In this document: piece by piece, positions 27,058 to 35,825 of the stretch
Position numbering within the stretch: the stretch's first letter is position 1
Layout of the letters: each line of letters begins with the position of its first letter
NCBI GenBank assembly: GCA_049323615.1
Contig: JBMOPD010000079.1
Span: forward strand, 1-64,000
Reading direction: 5' to 3'
DNA length: 64,000 nucleotides
DNA from: JBMOPD01 sp049323615
Lineage (GTDB): Bacteria > Bacillota > Desulfotomaculia > Desulfotomaculales > Desulfocucumaceae
Position numbers and translations under genes: made by a program
The notes under the pieces: model-generated
What the model was told of the DNA's origin: nothing
Database searches by the model: none
What the model saw: the letters and a program-made list of their open reading frames with translations, nothing else

Positions 27058-27382
27058 AATCGTTTCCCTCCTTTTTTGGTTTGATTCCTGTCAAGTATAG
27101 TATAGGCAGGGAATGTGGCAGACCGGACACGAAATTGTTACGTTTCTGTTACAATTCTTCCCACTGTCCCAATTGGCCCTTAAATATTGACTTTGTTATG
27201 GTCCAATGTTAAAATTCCCTTAACGGTTTCCAATTAAAAAGACCTATGTCAGGTCGTTTTGGCCGGGCCGAAGGGCAACGGGTAAAAAGCATAACCCCGT
27301 GGGACATTATATACTGTGCCACGGGGTTTTTTGTTGAGGGATGCTTTGTGCCCGCGTCCGGTTGCGTGTTCTGGAGGTAGTG
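27058..27382. other. Intergenic leader upstream of the CDF transporter
   Basis: Contains a small GACCT/AGGTC hairpin at 27240, a GGCCGGGCCGAAGGGCAACGG stretch near 27261-27281, then a strong terminator (27294-27332) only 50 bases before the CDF start codon. The arrangement is that of an attenuated, possibly metal-sensing leader, but I could not match a riboswitch class. Confidence 0.4.
27294..27332 (+). terminator. Terminator ahead of the CDF gene
   Basis: ACCCCGTGG pairs with CCACGGGGT, followed by T6. There is no plus-strand gene upstream for it to end, which argues for attenuation of the CDF gene. Confidence 0.75.
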
Positions 27383-28363
27383 ATGGATAAAAAGGTAAAG
27401 GCAGCGCGCCTGTCAATTATCTCCAATTCAGGGCTGACCCTTCTCAAGCTGGTAGTGGGGATATTTATGGGCTCCATCAGTGTCATATCCGAGGCGCTGC
27501 ACTCGGGAATAGACCTGGTGGCGTCGATTGTTGATTACCTGTCGGTGAAACAGTCGAGCAAACCTGCCGATGCCGAACATCCATACGGCCACGGTAAGTT
27601 TGAAAACGTGGGGGGAATAATTGAGGCTGTTCTGATTATAGCGGCCGCCGTGGTAATTATCGCAAAGGCGGTGCCCAGGTTTACCAATCCCACGGAAATC
27701 CATTCCCTGGGCATCGGGGCCGGGGTTATGGCGGTGTCGGTGGTGGTAAACATCCTGGTTTCCCGGAGACTGATGAAGGTGGCCAGGGAAACCGACTCAC
27801 CGGCGCTGGAGGGGGATGCCTGGCACCTGCGGGCCGATGTCTACACCTCCCTGGGCATTTTTGCCGGACTGGGGGCGATCAAACTGACCGGACTGATGAT
27901 TCTTGATCCTATCATCGCCATCGGTATTTCCCTGTTTATCTTAAAAACCGGCCTGGACCTGATTAAAAAGTCCTTCCGGGTAATTGTGGACGAAAAGCTC
28001 TCGGATGAAGAGGTGGAGGTCATAAACAGGACTTTGCGGGACAGCGCGGTGAAATATCAATATCTCGACTATCACGAACTGAGAACCCGCAAAGCGGGGT
28101 CCCAGAGGTTTATCGACCTGCACCTGGTTTTTCCCCGGAACCTTCCCATCAAGGAGATATACGACACCTGCAGTGAGCTGGAAAGAAAAATTGAGGCGCG
28201 GCTTTCCAGGGCCGATGTGGTCATAAAGGTTGAACCCTGCCAGGAGGAGTGCCGGGAATGCGGCTTCGACTGCAATCAGGAGGAAAGATTTATGAAAAAT
28301 GGCTGTCAGCCTGCAGCTGACAGCCACAGGAAGCCAGAATTCAGAATCCAGAATCCAGAATAA
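27383..28363 (+). CDS. Cation diffusion facilitator (CDF) metal exporter
   Basis: 326 residues from ATG 27383 (GGAGG five to ten bases upstream). Six membrane segments with the CDF metal site: SEALHSGIDLVASIVDYL in TM2 and ADVYTSLGI in TM5, plus the HPYGHGKFEN loop and the C-terminal cytoplasmic domain (VDEKLSDEEVEVINRTL ... HLVFPRNLP). A Cys cluster (CQEECRECGFDCNQEE) near the end could bind metal. The last 20 or so residues (to FRIQNPE) are encoded by the dispersed CAGAATC repeats, a non-family tail. The metal (Fe, Zn, Co, Ni or Mn) is not decided. Confidence 0.88.
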   Translation: MDKKVKAARLSIISNSGLTLLKLVVGIFMGSISVISEALHSGIDLVASIVDYLSVKQSSKPADAEHPYGHGKFENVGGIIEAVLIIAAAVVIIAKAVPRFTNPTEIHSLGIGAGVMAVSVVVNILVSRRLMKVARETDSPALEGDAWHLRADVYTSLGIFAGLGAIKLTGLMILDPIIAIGISLFILKTGLDLIKKSFRVIVDEKLSDEEVEVINRTLRDSAVKYQYLDYHELRTRKAGSQRFIDLHLVFPRNLPIKEIYDTCSELERKIEARLSRADVVIKVEPCQEECRECGFDCNQEERFMKNGCQPAADSHRKPEFRIQNPE

Positions 28364-28470
28364 AAATATGGTGTCACTTACGGCATGGGAAACTTCTCTG
28401 TGATGGCAGGGTTCAGGATAAATCCGGAAAAAAGCCTTTCGTTGACGGCTGACGGCTGATAGCTAAATGG

Positions 28471-28499
28471 TTGATTAATATATAAGCGGGATATACAAT
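28471..28499 (+). promoter_or_regulatory. Promoter of the sigma-54 activator gene
   Basis: TTGATT, 17-bp spacer, TACAAT, about 110 bases before the start codon. Confidence 0.6.
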
Positions 28500-28612
28500 A
28501 TTTTCAAAAGCACAAAAATTCTTATAAAGCCGGGTCTGCTGATTGGACAAGGAGTTGGCCTGCGGGTTTCTAATTGTGCCTGTTGATGCCATACTGAGGG
28601 GGTGGAACCGAA

Positions 28613-30340
28613 ATGCTGGTACAGGATATGATAGATATTCCCCTGGAATCGTTGCCTGTTTTAAAATTTGGTTCCCGTGAATACAGTCTTAATGAGGCTG
28701 CCACAGTGCCTTTGGGTGATCAGATTCCGGTGGTGGATGAAAAAGGCTGTTTATTGGGTAAAATCCAGTATCAACATTTAAACGGCCAAATTCAGGCTGA
28801 TAAATTGCGTTCTTTGATTGAGCCGCTGAGGGAAACCATACTGCTCAGTGAAAACGCTGTCGGGTTGCTTGAGCACTTCAAAAACGACAGGAAAAGCAAG
28901 GTATTTGTGGTAGACCGGGAGAACAAACTGGTGGGTGCGGTATTGTCAAACAGCAGGGCAGTCAATATACTGCATAAAATGAAAGACTGGATCTCTTTCC
29001 CCAATATCTTCGATGCCATGTACGAAGCTGTGATCATAATCGATTCCAGCGGCGCCATAGTGTATGTAAACCACGCCTATTCAAATATTGTCGGCGTTCG
29101 CGGGGGTAAAATCGTCGGCAAGAAGATGGAGGATGTGGAACCTTCTTCGGCATGTTTAAAGGTACTGAGGGGCCACCCGCCCATCATCAACCAAAAGGTG
29201 CTGATTCAGTCCATCGGAGTGGAGGTGCTGGCCAATATAACGCCGTTTTACGTAAATGGAAAGCTGGAAGGAGTTATTTCAATATTTAGAAACATATACG
29301 AAACAATCAATTTAAGCAATGAGCTGCAGAGGATGCGGGATATAGCCCAGTATTTACACAATGAGTTGAAATCAAAAAGCAAACTGCACAATTCTTTTAG
29401 CAAACTGGCGGGTAATAACAGCTATTTCCGGCAGGCCCTGGTACTGGCTGCAACGGTTTCCACCACCGACGCCACGGTAATGATCAGGGGGGAAAGCGGC
29501 TCCGGCAAGGAGATACTGGCCGAAGCCATACAGAAAAGCAGTTCCCGGAAGGGTTATCCCTTTGTCAAGGTAAACTGCGCATCTATTCCGGAATCTTTGC
29601 TGGAAAGCGAGCTTTTTGGTTATGAGGAAGGGGCTTTTACCGGCGCCAAAAGAGGAGGAAAGCCGGGAAAGTTTGAGCTTGCCCATAAAGGGACCATTTT
29701 TTTGGACGAAGTGGGGGATATGAGTCAGGCCATGCAGGCCAAACTGTTACGGGTGCTGCAGGAAAGGGAAATAGAGAGGGTGGGCGGCAACAGGACAATA
29801 CCCGTTGATGTCAGAGTAATTTCGGCCACCAATAAGGACTTGGAGACTATGGTGGTGAAGAAGCAATTCAGGGAGGATTTGTATTACCGGCTAAATGTAA
29901 TTCCCATTTTTTTACCGCCCTTAAGAAAACGAAAAGACGATATTCCGCTGCTGGTGGAGCATTTCGTGAAATTATACTGCAAGGAGCACAATAAAGGCAA
30001 GGTTATAGTTTCATCCGGAGTGATGAATACCTTAATCGGACATGATTGGCCCGGGAATATCCGGGAGCTGAAAAATGTTGTTGAACATGCCGTGGTGCTC
30101 TGTTCCGGGGATATGATCACAATGGAACACCTGCCGGGATATCTCAGGAAGGTACAGGTTAATTTTAACCCTTTGGAATGGCAGAAAGAGACGCTCCCCG
30201 AACTGGTAGAGCAATTGGAAAGGGAAGTAATCGCCCGGGTGATAAAAAAATATGGAAACAAAAGCAGCGCCATCAGAGCGCTGGGCATAAGCCGCAGGAC
30301 CTTTTACTTGAAGCTGAAGAAATACAAGTTGCAAGTTTAG
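28613..30340 (+). CDS. Sigma-54-dependent activator with CBS-like and PAS sensor domains
   Basis: A 575-residue enhancer-binding protein. In order: a CBS-pair-like N-terminus (about 1-125), a PAS domain (about 130-230, FDAMYEAVIIIDSSGAIVYVNHAYS), an AAA+ domain with Walker A GESGSGKE, the sigma-54-contact loop GAFTGA, Walker B TIFLDEVGDM and the arginine-finger region, and a Fis-type helix-turn-helix at the end (NKSSAIRALGISRRTFYLKLKKY). It should drive a sigma-54 promoter on sensing a small ligand. I found no -24/-12 promoter in the window that it clearly serves. The cNMP/CBS/DUF294 gene follows 48 bases later and may be cotranscribed. Confidence 0.9.
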   Translation: MLVQDMIDIPLESLPVLKFGSREYSLNEAATVPLGDQIPVVDEKGCLLGKIQYQHLNGQIQADKLRSLIEPLRETILLSENAVGLLEHFKNDRKSKVFVVDRENKLVGAVLSNSRAVNILHKMKDWISFPNIFDAMYEAVIIIDSSGAIVYVNHAYSNIVGVRGGKIVGKKMEDVEPSSACLKVLRGHPPIINQKVLIQSIGVEVLANITPFYVNGKLEGVISIFRNIYETINLSNELQRMRDIAQYLHNELKSKSKLHNSFSKLAGNNSYFRQALVLAATVSTTDATVMIRGESGSGKEILAEAIQKSSSRKGYPFVKVNCASIPESLLESELFGYEEGAFTGAKRGGKPGKFELAHKGTIFLDEVGDMSQAMQAKLLRVLQEREIERVGGNRTIPVDVRVISATNKDLETMVVKKQFREDLYYRLNVIPIFLPPLRKRKDDIPLLVEHFVKLYCKEHNKGKVIVSSGVMNTLIGHDWPGNIRELKNVVEHAVVLCSGDMITMEHLPGYLRKVQVNFNPLEWQKETLPELVEQLEREVIARVIKKYGNKSSAIRALGISRRTFYLKLKKYKLQV

Positions 30341-30388
30341 TTAATTGTAATATAAAATAAAAACTTAAAAAGGAAGCAGGCTGGTTTT

Positions 30389-32305
30389 ATGAATGTCGAT
30401 GTAATCCAGGTACTGAAGTCCAGCGTTCCTTTCAACGCCCTGGACGACAATTTTTTATCCGAATTGGCCAAAAACGTGGAAGTTAAAACCTATCGGGAAG
30501 GGACGTATATTTTCCGGCAGGGACAAAAAAGCCTGCAAATCCTCTTTTTGATAGCTTCCGGCACGGGAGAGGTGACTATCACCGACAGCAGGGGCCAGGA
30601 GGCCGTTGTCAGCTACCGCCGCCAGAATGATTTTTTTGGTGAAACCGCTCTCTTTACGGATAAAACATACGGCGGATCGATCCGGGCCGCCGAGGACATG
30701 ACCTGCCTGCTCATACCCAGGGATAAAATAGAGGAAACCATAGTCAGTCACCCTGAATTTTCCAGTTTTTTCAGCACCCTTCTTTCCGAACGCCTGCGCA
30801 TGCTTTATGAAGAGACTGTGGCCCAGCAGTCATACGAGGCGTACAGCACCATTGAGTCTCCCCTTTTGCGCAAGCGGGTAAGCGAATTGTTAACCAGGTC
30901 CCCGGTCACCTGTCACGTTCAGGCGTCGGTTTCCGAAGTGGCCCGCCTGATGGCCGAGTACCGGATCAGTTCGGTGGTTGTGGTAAATGACGCCATGTAC
31001 CCCGTCGGCCTGATCACTGAAAAAGACCTGGTGCACAAGGTGCTCACCCGGTCCTCCTGGCAGGCGGAGGAACTTACGGCCGACTTGATTATGGGTGAAA
31101 AGCTGGTCAAGCTGAAGGTGGGTGACTTTTACAACCAGGCGCTTTTGGCCGTTGTCAAGCACCAGGTCAAACACCTGCTGGTGATGGACGGGGACAAACT
31201 GGAAGGCATCCTGACCCTGGGGGATTTAATTAAAACCAGGAGCACCGGCAGCCTCTGGGTCACCGATAAAATAGAATCGGCCAAGGACTTGAACGACCTG
31301 GCCAGGATCGGCCACGAGGTAGACAATTTCCTCAATGCCCTGGTGGCCGAAAGGGCGTCAGTGCCGGAGCTGTTTGAAATAATCACCGAAATGCACGACC
31401 GCCTGACCTGCCGCATCATCGATCTGTGCCAGCAGGAAATGGAAAGCCGGGGATACGGCCCTCCCCCGGTCAACTACTGCTGGATCAACATGGGCAGCGC
31501 CGGCCGCAAGGAGCAAACTTTGCGTACCGACCAGGACAACGGTATAATTTATGCCGACGGCCATCCGGACAGCGCGAAATATTTCCAGATCCTGGCCGCC
31601 AGGGTGGTGGAGGAACTGGTGCGCGCCGGCTTCGACTGGTGCAAGGGGGGCACCATGGCTTCCAATCCCCTGTGGTGCCGGTCTTTGAGCCAGTGGGAAG
31701 AAGTGGTCAGTGACTGGATCATCAGGGCCGAGCCCGAAGGAACCCGCCTGCTGACCATATTGCTGGATTTCAGGCCGGTATACGGGGACAAAACCCTGGC
31801 CGGGGAATTATGGCGGCATGTATTCGAGGTTTTTGACAAGCCGGTGAAGGCGTCCCATTTTTTAACCGAGGAAGAGGTGCACGTGCGCGTTCCCCTGAAT
31901 ATATTCGGGGGGTTTGTGACTGAAAAGAGCGGCCCCAACAAAAACGAAATAAACATAAAAAACCTCTGCCGCCATATAGTCAACTGTGTCCGGATATTTG
32001 CGGTGAAAAACAAAATCTCCGAGTCCTCCACCCTGGGCAGGCTTTCTCAAATAATGGCCAACGGCCTTTTGTCCCGGGAAGATGTTGAATTCGTGCAGAA
32101 TGCCTACGAGATCCTGATGATGCTGAGGATACGCGAAAACCTTAAGAAGGTCAGGCAGGGCAAGGCGGCCGACAGCTATTTGAACCCTTACAACCTCAGT
32201 ATAATCGAGCAGTCCATGCTGAAAAACGCCATTTCAGCCATCACCCGCCTGCAGAAGCTTACCAGCAGCAACTTCACCAATTACTGGCTGAAATATATCT
32301 CTTGA
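30389..32305 (+). CDS. cNMP-binding/CBS/DUF294 nucleotidyltransferase-like protein
   Basis: 638 residues (COG2905 type). Order: cyclic-nucleotide-binding domain (about 10-130, FRQGQKSLQILFLIASGTGEV), CBS pair (about 165-285, SEVARLMAEYRISSVVVVND ... GLITEKDLVHKV), then the DUF294 GlnD-like nucleotidyltransferase (MGSAGRKEQTLRTDQDNGIIYAD, with the Asp pair) and its helical C-terminal domain. Such proteins are thought to modify or regulate a partner in response to nucleotide or adenylate ligands; no substrate is known. The upstream sigma-54 activator also has CBS-like sequence, so the pair may share a signal. Confidence 0.85.
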   Translation: MNVDVIQVLKSSVPFNALDDNFLSELAKNVEVKTYREGTYIFRQGQKSLQILFLIASGTGEVTITDSRGQEAVVSYRRQNDFFGETALFTDKTYGGSIRAAEDMTCLLIPRDKIEETIVSHPEFSSFFSTLLSERLRMLYEETVAQQSYEAYSTIESPLLRKRVSELLTRSPVTCHVQASVSEVARLMAEYRISSVVVVNDAMYPVGLITEKDLVHKVLTRSSWQAEELTADLIMGEKLVKLKVGDFYNQALLAVVKHQVKHLLVMDGDKLEGILTLGDLIKTRSTGSLWVTDKIESAKDLNDLARIGHEVDNFLNALVAERASVPELFEIITEMHDRLTCRIIDLCQQEMESRGYGPPPVNYCWINMGSAGRKEQTLRTDQDNGIIYADGHPDSAKYFQILAARVVEELVRAGFDWCKGGTMASNPLWCRSLSQWEEVVSDWIIRAEPEGTRLLTILLDFRPVYGDKTLAGELWRHVFEVFDKPVKASHFLTEEEVHVRVPLNIFGGFVTEKSGPNKNEINIKNLCRHIVNCVRIFAVKNKISESSTLGRLSQIMANGLLSREDVEFVQNAYEILMMLRIRENLKKVRQGKAADSYLNPYNLSIIEQSMLKNAISAITRLQKLTSSNFTNYWLKYIS

Positions 32306-32393
32306 CGTTCTCCCCATGGCTACATAAAAATAGTACGGTCAATTTGTCCCCCCTTTCGCCGGTTTTACAGGCTTCAAACTCCCTCCCCGCCAT

Positions 32394-33719
32394 TTACCCG
32401 GTCTTTTTCCGCAGATCCAGTACTCTCTGCGCCTTGTGGGTGGCCCTGGGCAGAGTTCCCGGAGCCAGCATGTTTATGTTTGGGCGGATGCCCAGAATGC
32501 TCAAACATTCTTTTTGTATCTCCCGGGCCAGCCGGGAGGTGTCACCGGATACGTGGGGGGCGTATTCCGCTTCCACGGTAATTTTGGACAGGTGCTTTTC
32601 TTCGCTTACCACAATCCTGTATTCACCGGTGAGGTCGTTGTTTTTTCTGACCACCATTTCGATATCGCTGGGAAACACGTTCACGCCGCTGATAATCAGC
32701 ATATCGTCCAGGCGGCCGTGTACACCGTGCAGCCTCAGGCTGGTCCTGCCGCACGGGCATATTTCCGTCGTATAGGACACTATGTCGCCGGTGCGGAACC
32801 TTATTAAGGGCCTGGCCTTCTTCTTCAAAGAAGTCAAGACAAGCTCCCCGCGGCCGCCTTCGGGAACCTCTTCCCCACTGTCGGGGTCGATCACCTCCAC
32901 CAGGATGTGGTCCTCGGCCCAGTGCAGGCCCTCTTTTTTCTCGCACATGCCGGCGCAGGCCCCGAAGATATCCGAGAGCCCGTAATAATCGTACAGGTCC
33001 GCCCCCCACAGGGCTTCGATCTGTTCCCTGGTCTCCGCTATGGATCCGCCCGGTTCACCGGCTACAAATATTTTTTTGAGATTGAAATCCTTTTTGAAAT
33101 CAAACCCCTGGGTCTTGGCCGTTTCACCCAGATACCAGGCATAGGACGGCGTGGTCCAGGTTATGGTGGGCTTCCACTGCTTGAAGATGGCCAGCAGGCG
33201 TTCCGAGGGAATCGATCCGGCCCAGATACACAGGGCTCCCACCTTCTGCGCCCCGATCACATCGGGGCCGCCCACAAAAAGGGTGAAGTTCAGGGCATGG
33301 CAGTACCGGTCGGTGGGGCGCATCCCCGAAGACCAGAACAGGCGCGCCTCAAAATCCTGGAAATCCTCGAAATCCTGAGCGGTGAAGGGTGAGGCGGTGG
33401 GCACTCCGGTGGAACCGCTGGAAACGGAAATATACACTATTTGTTCTTCCGGAACGCAGACCATGTCGCCGAAATCCGGAGCGGCTTCCTGCCTTTCCCG
33501 CAAATCCTTTTTATTAATGGTAGGGAATTTTCTTATATCTTCCAGGTTTTTCAAATCATCCGGCTTAACTCCGGCCGCATCAAAAGACTTCCTGTAGAAG
33601 GGGGATCTGTTGTGGCACAGATCCAGTGTTTTCCTTAAAAGGTCCAGCTGATAAGCTTTCATTTTTTCCCTGGGCATGGTTTCTATTTCGGGATCCCAGT
33701 AGTGCCTGTAAGTGCTCAT
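32394..33719 (-). CDS. Phenylacetate-CoA ligase family (PaaK-like)
   Basis: An AMP-forming ligase of 441 residues that should activate an aryl or related acid to its CoA thioester. Present: the family opening YWDPEIETMPREKMKAYQ, the P-loop VSSGSTGVPT (Ser in place of the usual second Thr), YDYYGLSDIFG for the adenylate, and the hinge/C-domain GRLDDMLIISGVNVFPSDIE. AGGAGG lies seven bases upstream of the ATG. It is divergent from the 4-HBD-like/acyl-CoA dehydrogenase/etfBA set across 610 bases and could feed its substrate. The real acid may not be phenylacetate. Confidence 0.87.
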   Translation of the reverse strand: MSTYRHYWDPEIETMPREKMKAYQLDLLRKTLDLCHNRSPFYRKSFDAAGVKPDDLKNLEDIRKFPTINKKDLRERQEAAPDFGDMVCVPEEQIVYISVSSGSTGVPTASPFTAQDFEDFQDFEARLFWSSGMRPTDRYCHALNFTLFVGGPDVIGAQKVGALCIWAGSIPSERLLAIFKQWKPTITWTTPSYAWYLGETAKTQGFDFKKDFNLKKIFVAGEPGGSIAETREQIEALWGADLYDYYGLSDIFGACAGMCEKKEGLHWAEDHILVEVIDPDSGEEVPEGGRGELVLTSLKKKARPLIRFRTGDIVSYTTEICPCGRTSLRLHGVHGRLDDMLIISGVNVFPSDIEMVVRKNNDLTGEYRIVVSEEKHLSKITVEAEYAPHVSGDTSRLAREIQKECLSILGIRPNINMLAPGTLPRATHKAQRVLDLRKKTG

Positions 33720-34329
33720 TTTTCAAACCTCCTGGCAAAAACTAAGCATAAATTCCGGAAATTTCAGGTCTGCATGTCAAAACGGTCGATATCACCCCCA
33801 AGCTTATTTAATTTCATATCTATTCAAAATATTTAAACAATAAGCCTTGCAAAAAGCATACCGTCATCATAAAGCCGGTGCAGTATAGGCACGCCGCCGG
33901 CATTTGGCCAAAGATCAAGCATTTGTACGGGCAAAGCCCGTGGGCATGTTTTTTAAATGAGGGGAAGGGACTGAAAGGGGCACAGCGGAAATGTATATAA
34001 AATATATTCCGGGCCATTGGGGTGTATAAATGGTATACAATAGCCGGGTGCGGTTTCTGAAAACTCGTTCCGGAAGGCACATGTTAAGAGGTATTGACAC
34101 GCCTTCCATTATCAAAAACATTACCGGGGCCGCATCAGACTATTTATTACCTTTTACCGGCCCGGCAGGAAGGAATAAACACTTGTTTTTACCGGTATAA
34201 AAAATATACAGCCACGGCGGGGGGATGTGTGGGGATTGCGTATATTTACTGGCATTTTTTTTGCTTATCTTAAAAATTGATCAGACAGGTTCTAAAAAAA
34301 TGTTTTTCAAGGAAGGGGGTAATTTTTAC
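33720..34329. other. Divergent regulatory region between paaK-like and 4-HBD-like genes
   Basis: 610 non-coding bases, AT-rich. It contains a TTGACA at 34094 and a GTGTATAAATGGTATACAAT stretch at 34022, but no full promoter I trust and no clear operator. A CGGGCAAAGCCCG hairpin with a following T-run (33918-33955) may be a terminator. Confidence 0.35.
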
Positions 34330-35793
34330 ATGGCGCTCAAAACCAGGGAGGAGTACCTGCAGTCCCTGAAGGCCATGCGGCCCAACATATTCAAGTTTGG
34401 CGGAAGGATTGACGACGTGACCTCCCACTGGGCCACCAAAAGAGTGGTGGAAAGCCACGCCAGGGGCATTGAGGCGGCGCACAACCCGGAATACGCGGAT
34501 ATTTTCACCACCACCTCCAACCTGACGGGGGAAAAAATTCACCGGCACAACTCCCTGATGACCTGCGTGGAGGACGTTATAAGCAACGCCCGGCTGAAAA
34601 GGATCATGTATCACCTTACCGGGACGTGCACCGGCGGCCTTTGCGCCGGGTGGAACGCCTTCAACACAATGTGGGCGGTGGCCTGGGAAGTGGACCGGAA
34701 GGCGGGGACCGACTACCAGTCCAGGCTTAAATCGTGGATACTGCACGCCCAGAAAAACGGCCTGGTGGTGGCCGGGGCCCTTACCGACGCCAAGGGCAAC
34801 CGCGGCCTGAAAGCTTCCCAGCAGGAGGACGCGGACGTTCATGTCCGGGTGGTGGAGACAAGGGACGACGGCATAGTGGTCAGGGGGGCCAAGCACATGA
34901 TTGCCGGGGCCGCAGCTTCCCACGAAATATTTGTAATCCCCGGCACGGCGCACGGCCCGGGGGAGGAGAGCTTCGCCGTCAGCTTTGCGGTGCCCCGGGA
35001 CGCGGAAGGGCTGACCATTGTCGAGGCCAGACACCCCAGCGATGAGCGGGAACAGCGGGACGATTTCGATGTGCCCGGCACAACCGGTATTACCCAGGGC
35101 TTTCTCTACTTTGACAATGTCTTTATTCCCCGGGAAAGGGTGTTCCTGTGCGGGGAAGTGGAGTTCACCAGGAAGATAATACAGTTTTTTACCGCCAACT
35201 ACCGTTCCTGCATAGGGGCCTGCGTGGCCGGACAGGGCGACGTGATGATCGGCGCGGCCGCCCTGATGGCCCGCAGCAACGGCCTTGCCGCCCGCACCTT
35301 CAGCGACAGGATTATTCAGATGGCGGTCAACAATGAAACCACCTTCGGGCTGGGCATCGGGGCCATCGCCATGGGCTTCCTCCACCCCGCCGGGGTCTGG
35401 GTATCCGATTCCCTGCTGGCCCACACCAACAAGGTGCACGTGGCCACACTGCCTTACGAGACCAAGCGGCTGTGCCAGGAAATCGGCGGTGGAATTGTGG
35501 AGACCGGGTGCTTCCCATCATCCAGGGACTTTTTTAGCCCGGAATACGGTGATCTGGTGCGCAAGTACATGAAGGCCGGCCCGGTGTCGGCCGAGAGCAG
35601 GGCCAGGGCGGCCCGCCTCAGCGAGTGGCTGACCATCGGGGCGGGGGTGCCGGGCTGCATGCACGGCGGCGGCTCACCGGACGGCGCCAGGCTGGTGGTG
35701 CGCTCGCTCACGCCGGTGGACAGGTTTGCCGATCTGGCCAGGTCCCTGGCAGGAATAGAGGAGCCTGTTAACGAACCGGAAAAGAAAAAATAA
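34330..35793 (+). CDS. 4-hydroxybutyryl-CoA dehydratase / HpaB-superfamily paralogue
   Basis: 487 residues (ATG 34330, GAAGGGGG upstream) with the fold of 4-hydroxybutyryl-CoA dehydratase and 4-hydroxyphenylacetate 3-hydroxylase: TREEYLQSL, VVRGAKHMIAGAAASHE, FDNVFIPRERVF, GDVMIGAAALMA, MHGGGSP. Compared with my recall of AbfD of Clostridium, the Fe-S ligands differ: Cys100 and Cys105 are one residue further apart than Cys99/Cys103, Tyr291 replaces the ligand His292, Cys298 is kept, and Cys294 is extra. Catalytic Tyr296, Lys300 and Glu455 are also gone (Ile295, Val299, Gly442). It is FAD-binding by family; the reaction is unknown. It starts a unit with acyl-CoA dehydrogenase and etfBA. Confidence 0.82.
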   Translation: MALKTREEYLQSLKAMRPNIFKFGGRIDDVTSHWATKRVVESHARGIEAAHNPEYADIFTTTSNLTGEKIHRHNSLMTCVEDVISNARLKRIMYHLTGTCTGGLCAGWNAFNTMWAVAWEVDRKAGTDYQSRLKSWILHAQKNGLVVAGALTDAKGNRGLKASQQEDADVHVRVVETRDDGIVVRGAKHMIAGAAASHEIFVIPGTAHGPGEESFAVSFAVPRDAEGLTIVEARHPSDEREQRDDFDVPGTTGITQGFLYFDNVFIPRERVFLCGEVEFTRKIIQFFTANYRSCIGACVAGQGDVMIGAAALMARSNGLAARTFSDRIIQMAVNNETTFGLGIGAIAMGFLHPAGVWVSDSLLAHTNKVHVATLPYETKRLCQEIGGGIVETGCFPSSRDFFSPEYGDLVRKYMKAGPVSAESRARAARLSEWLTIGAGVPGCMHGGGSPDGARLVVRSLTPVDRFADLARSLAGIEEPVNEPEKKK

Positions 35794-35825
35794 AATCATT
35801 CGATAATGCAAAGGGGGACTGATTC

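Noticed and set aside
34270..35439. 389-codon minus-strand frame opposite the 4-HBD-like gene
   Set aside because: Same effect: low-complexity, Gly/His-rich, no ribosome site.
34330..35793. Direct call as 4-hydroxybutyryl-CoA dehydratase
   Set aside because: Ligand His and the catalytic Tyr, Lys and Glu are replaced; only the superfamily is supported.
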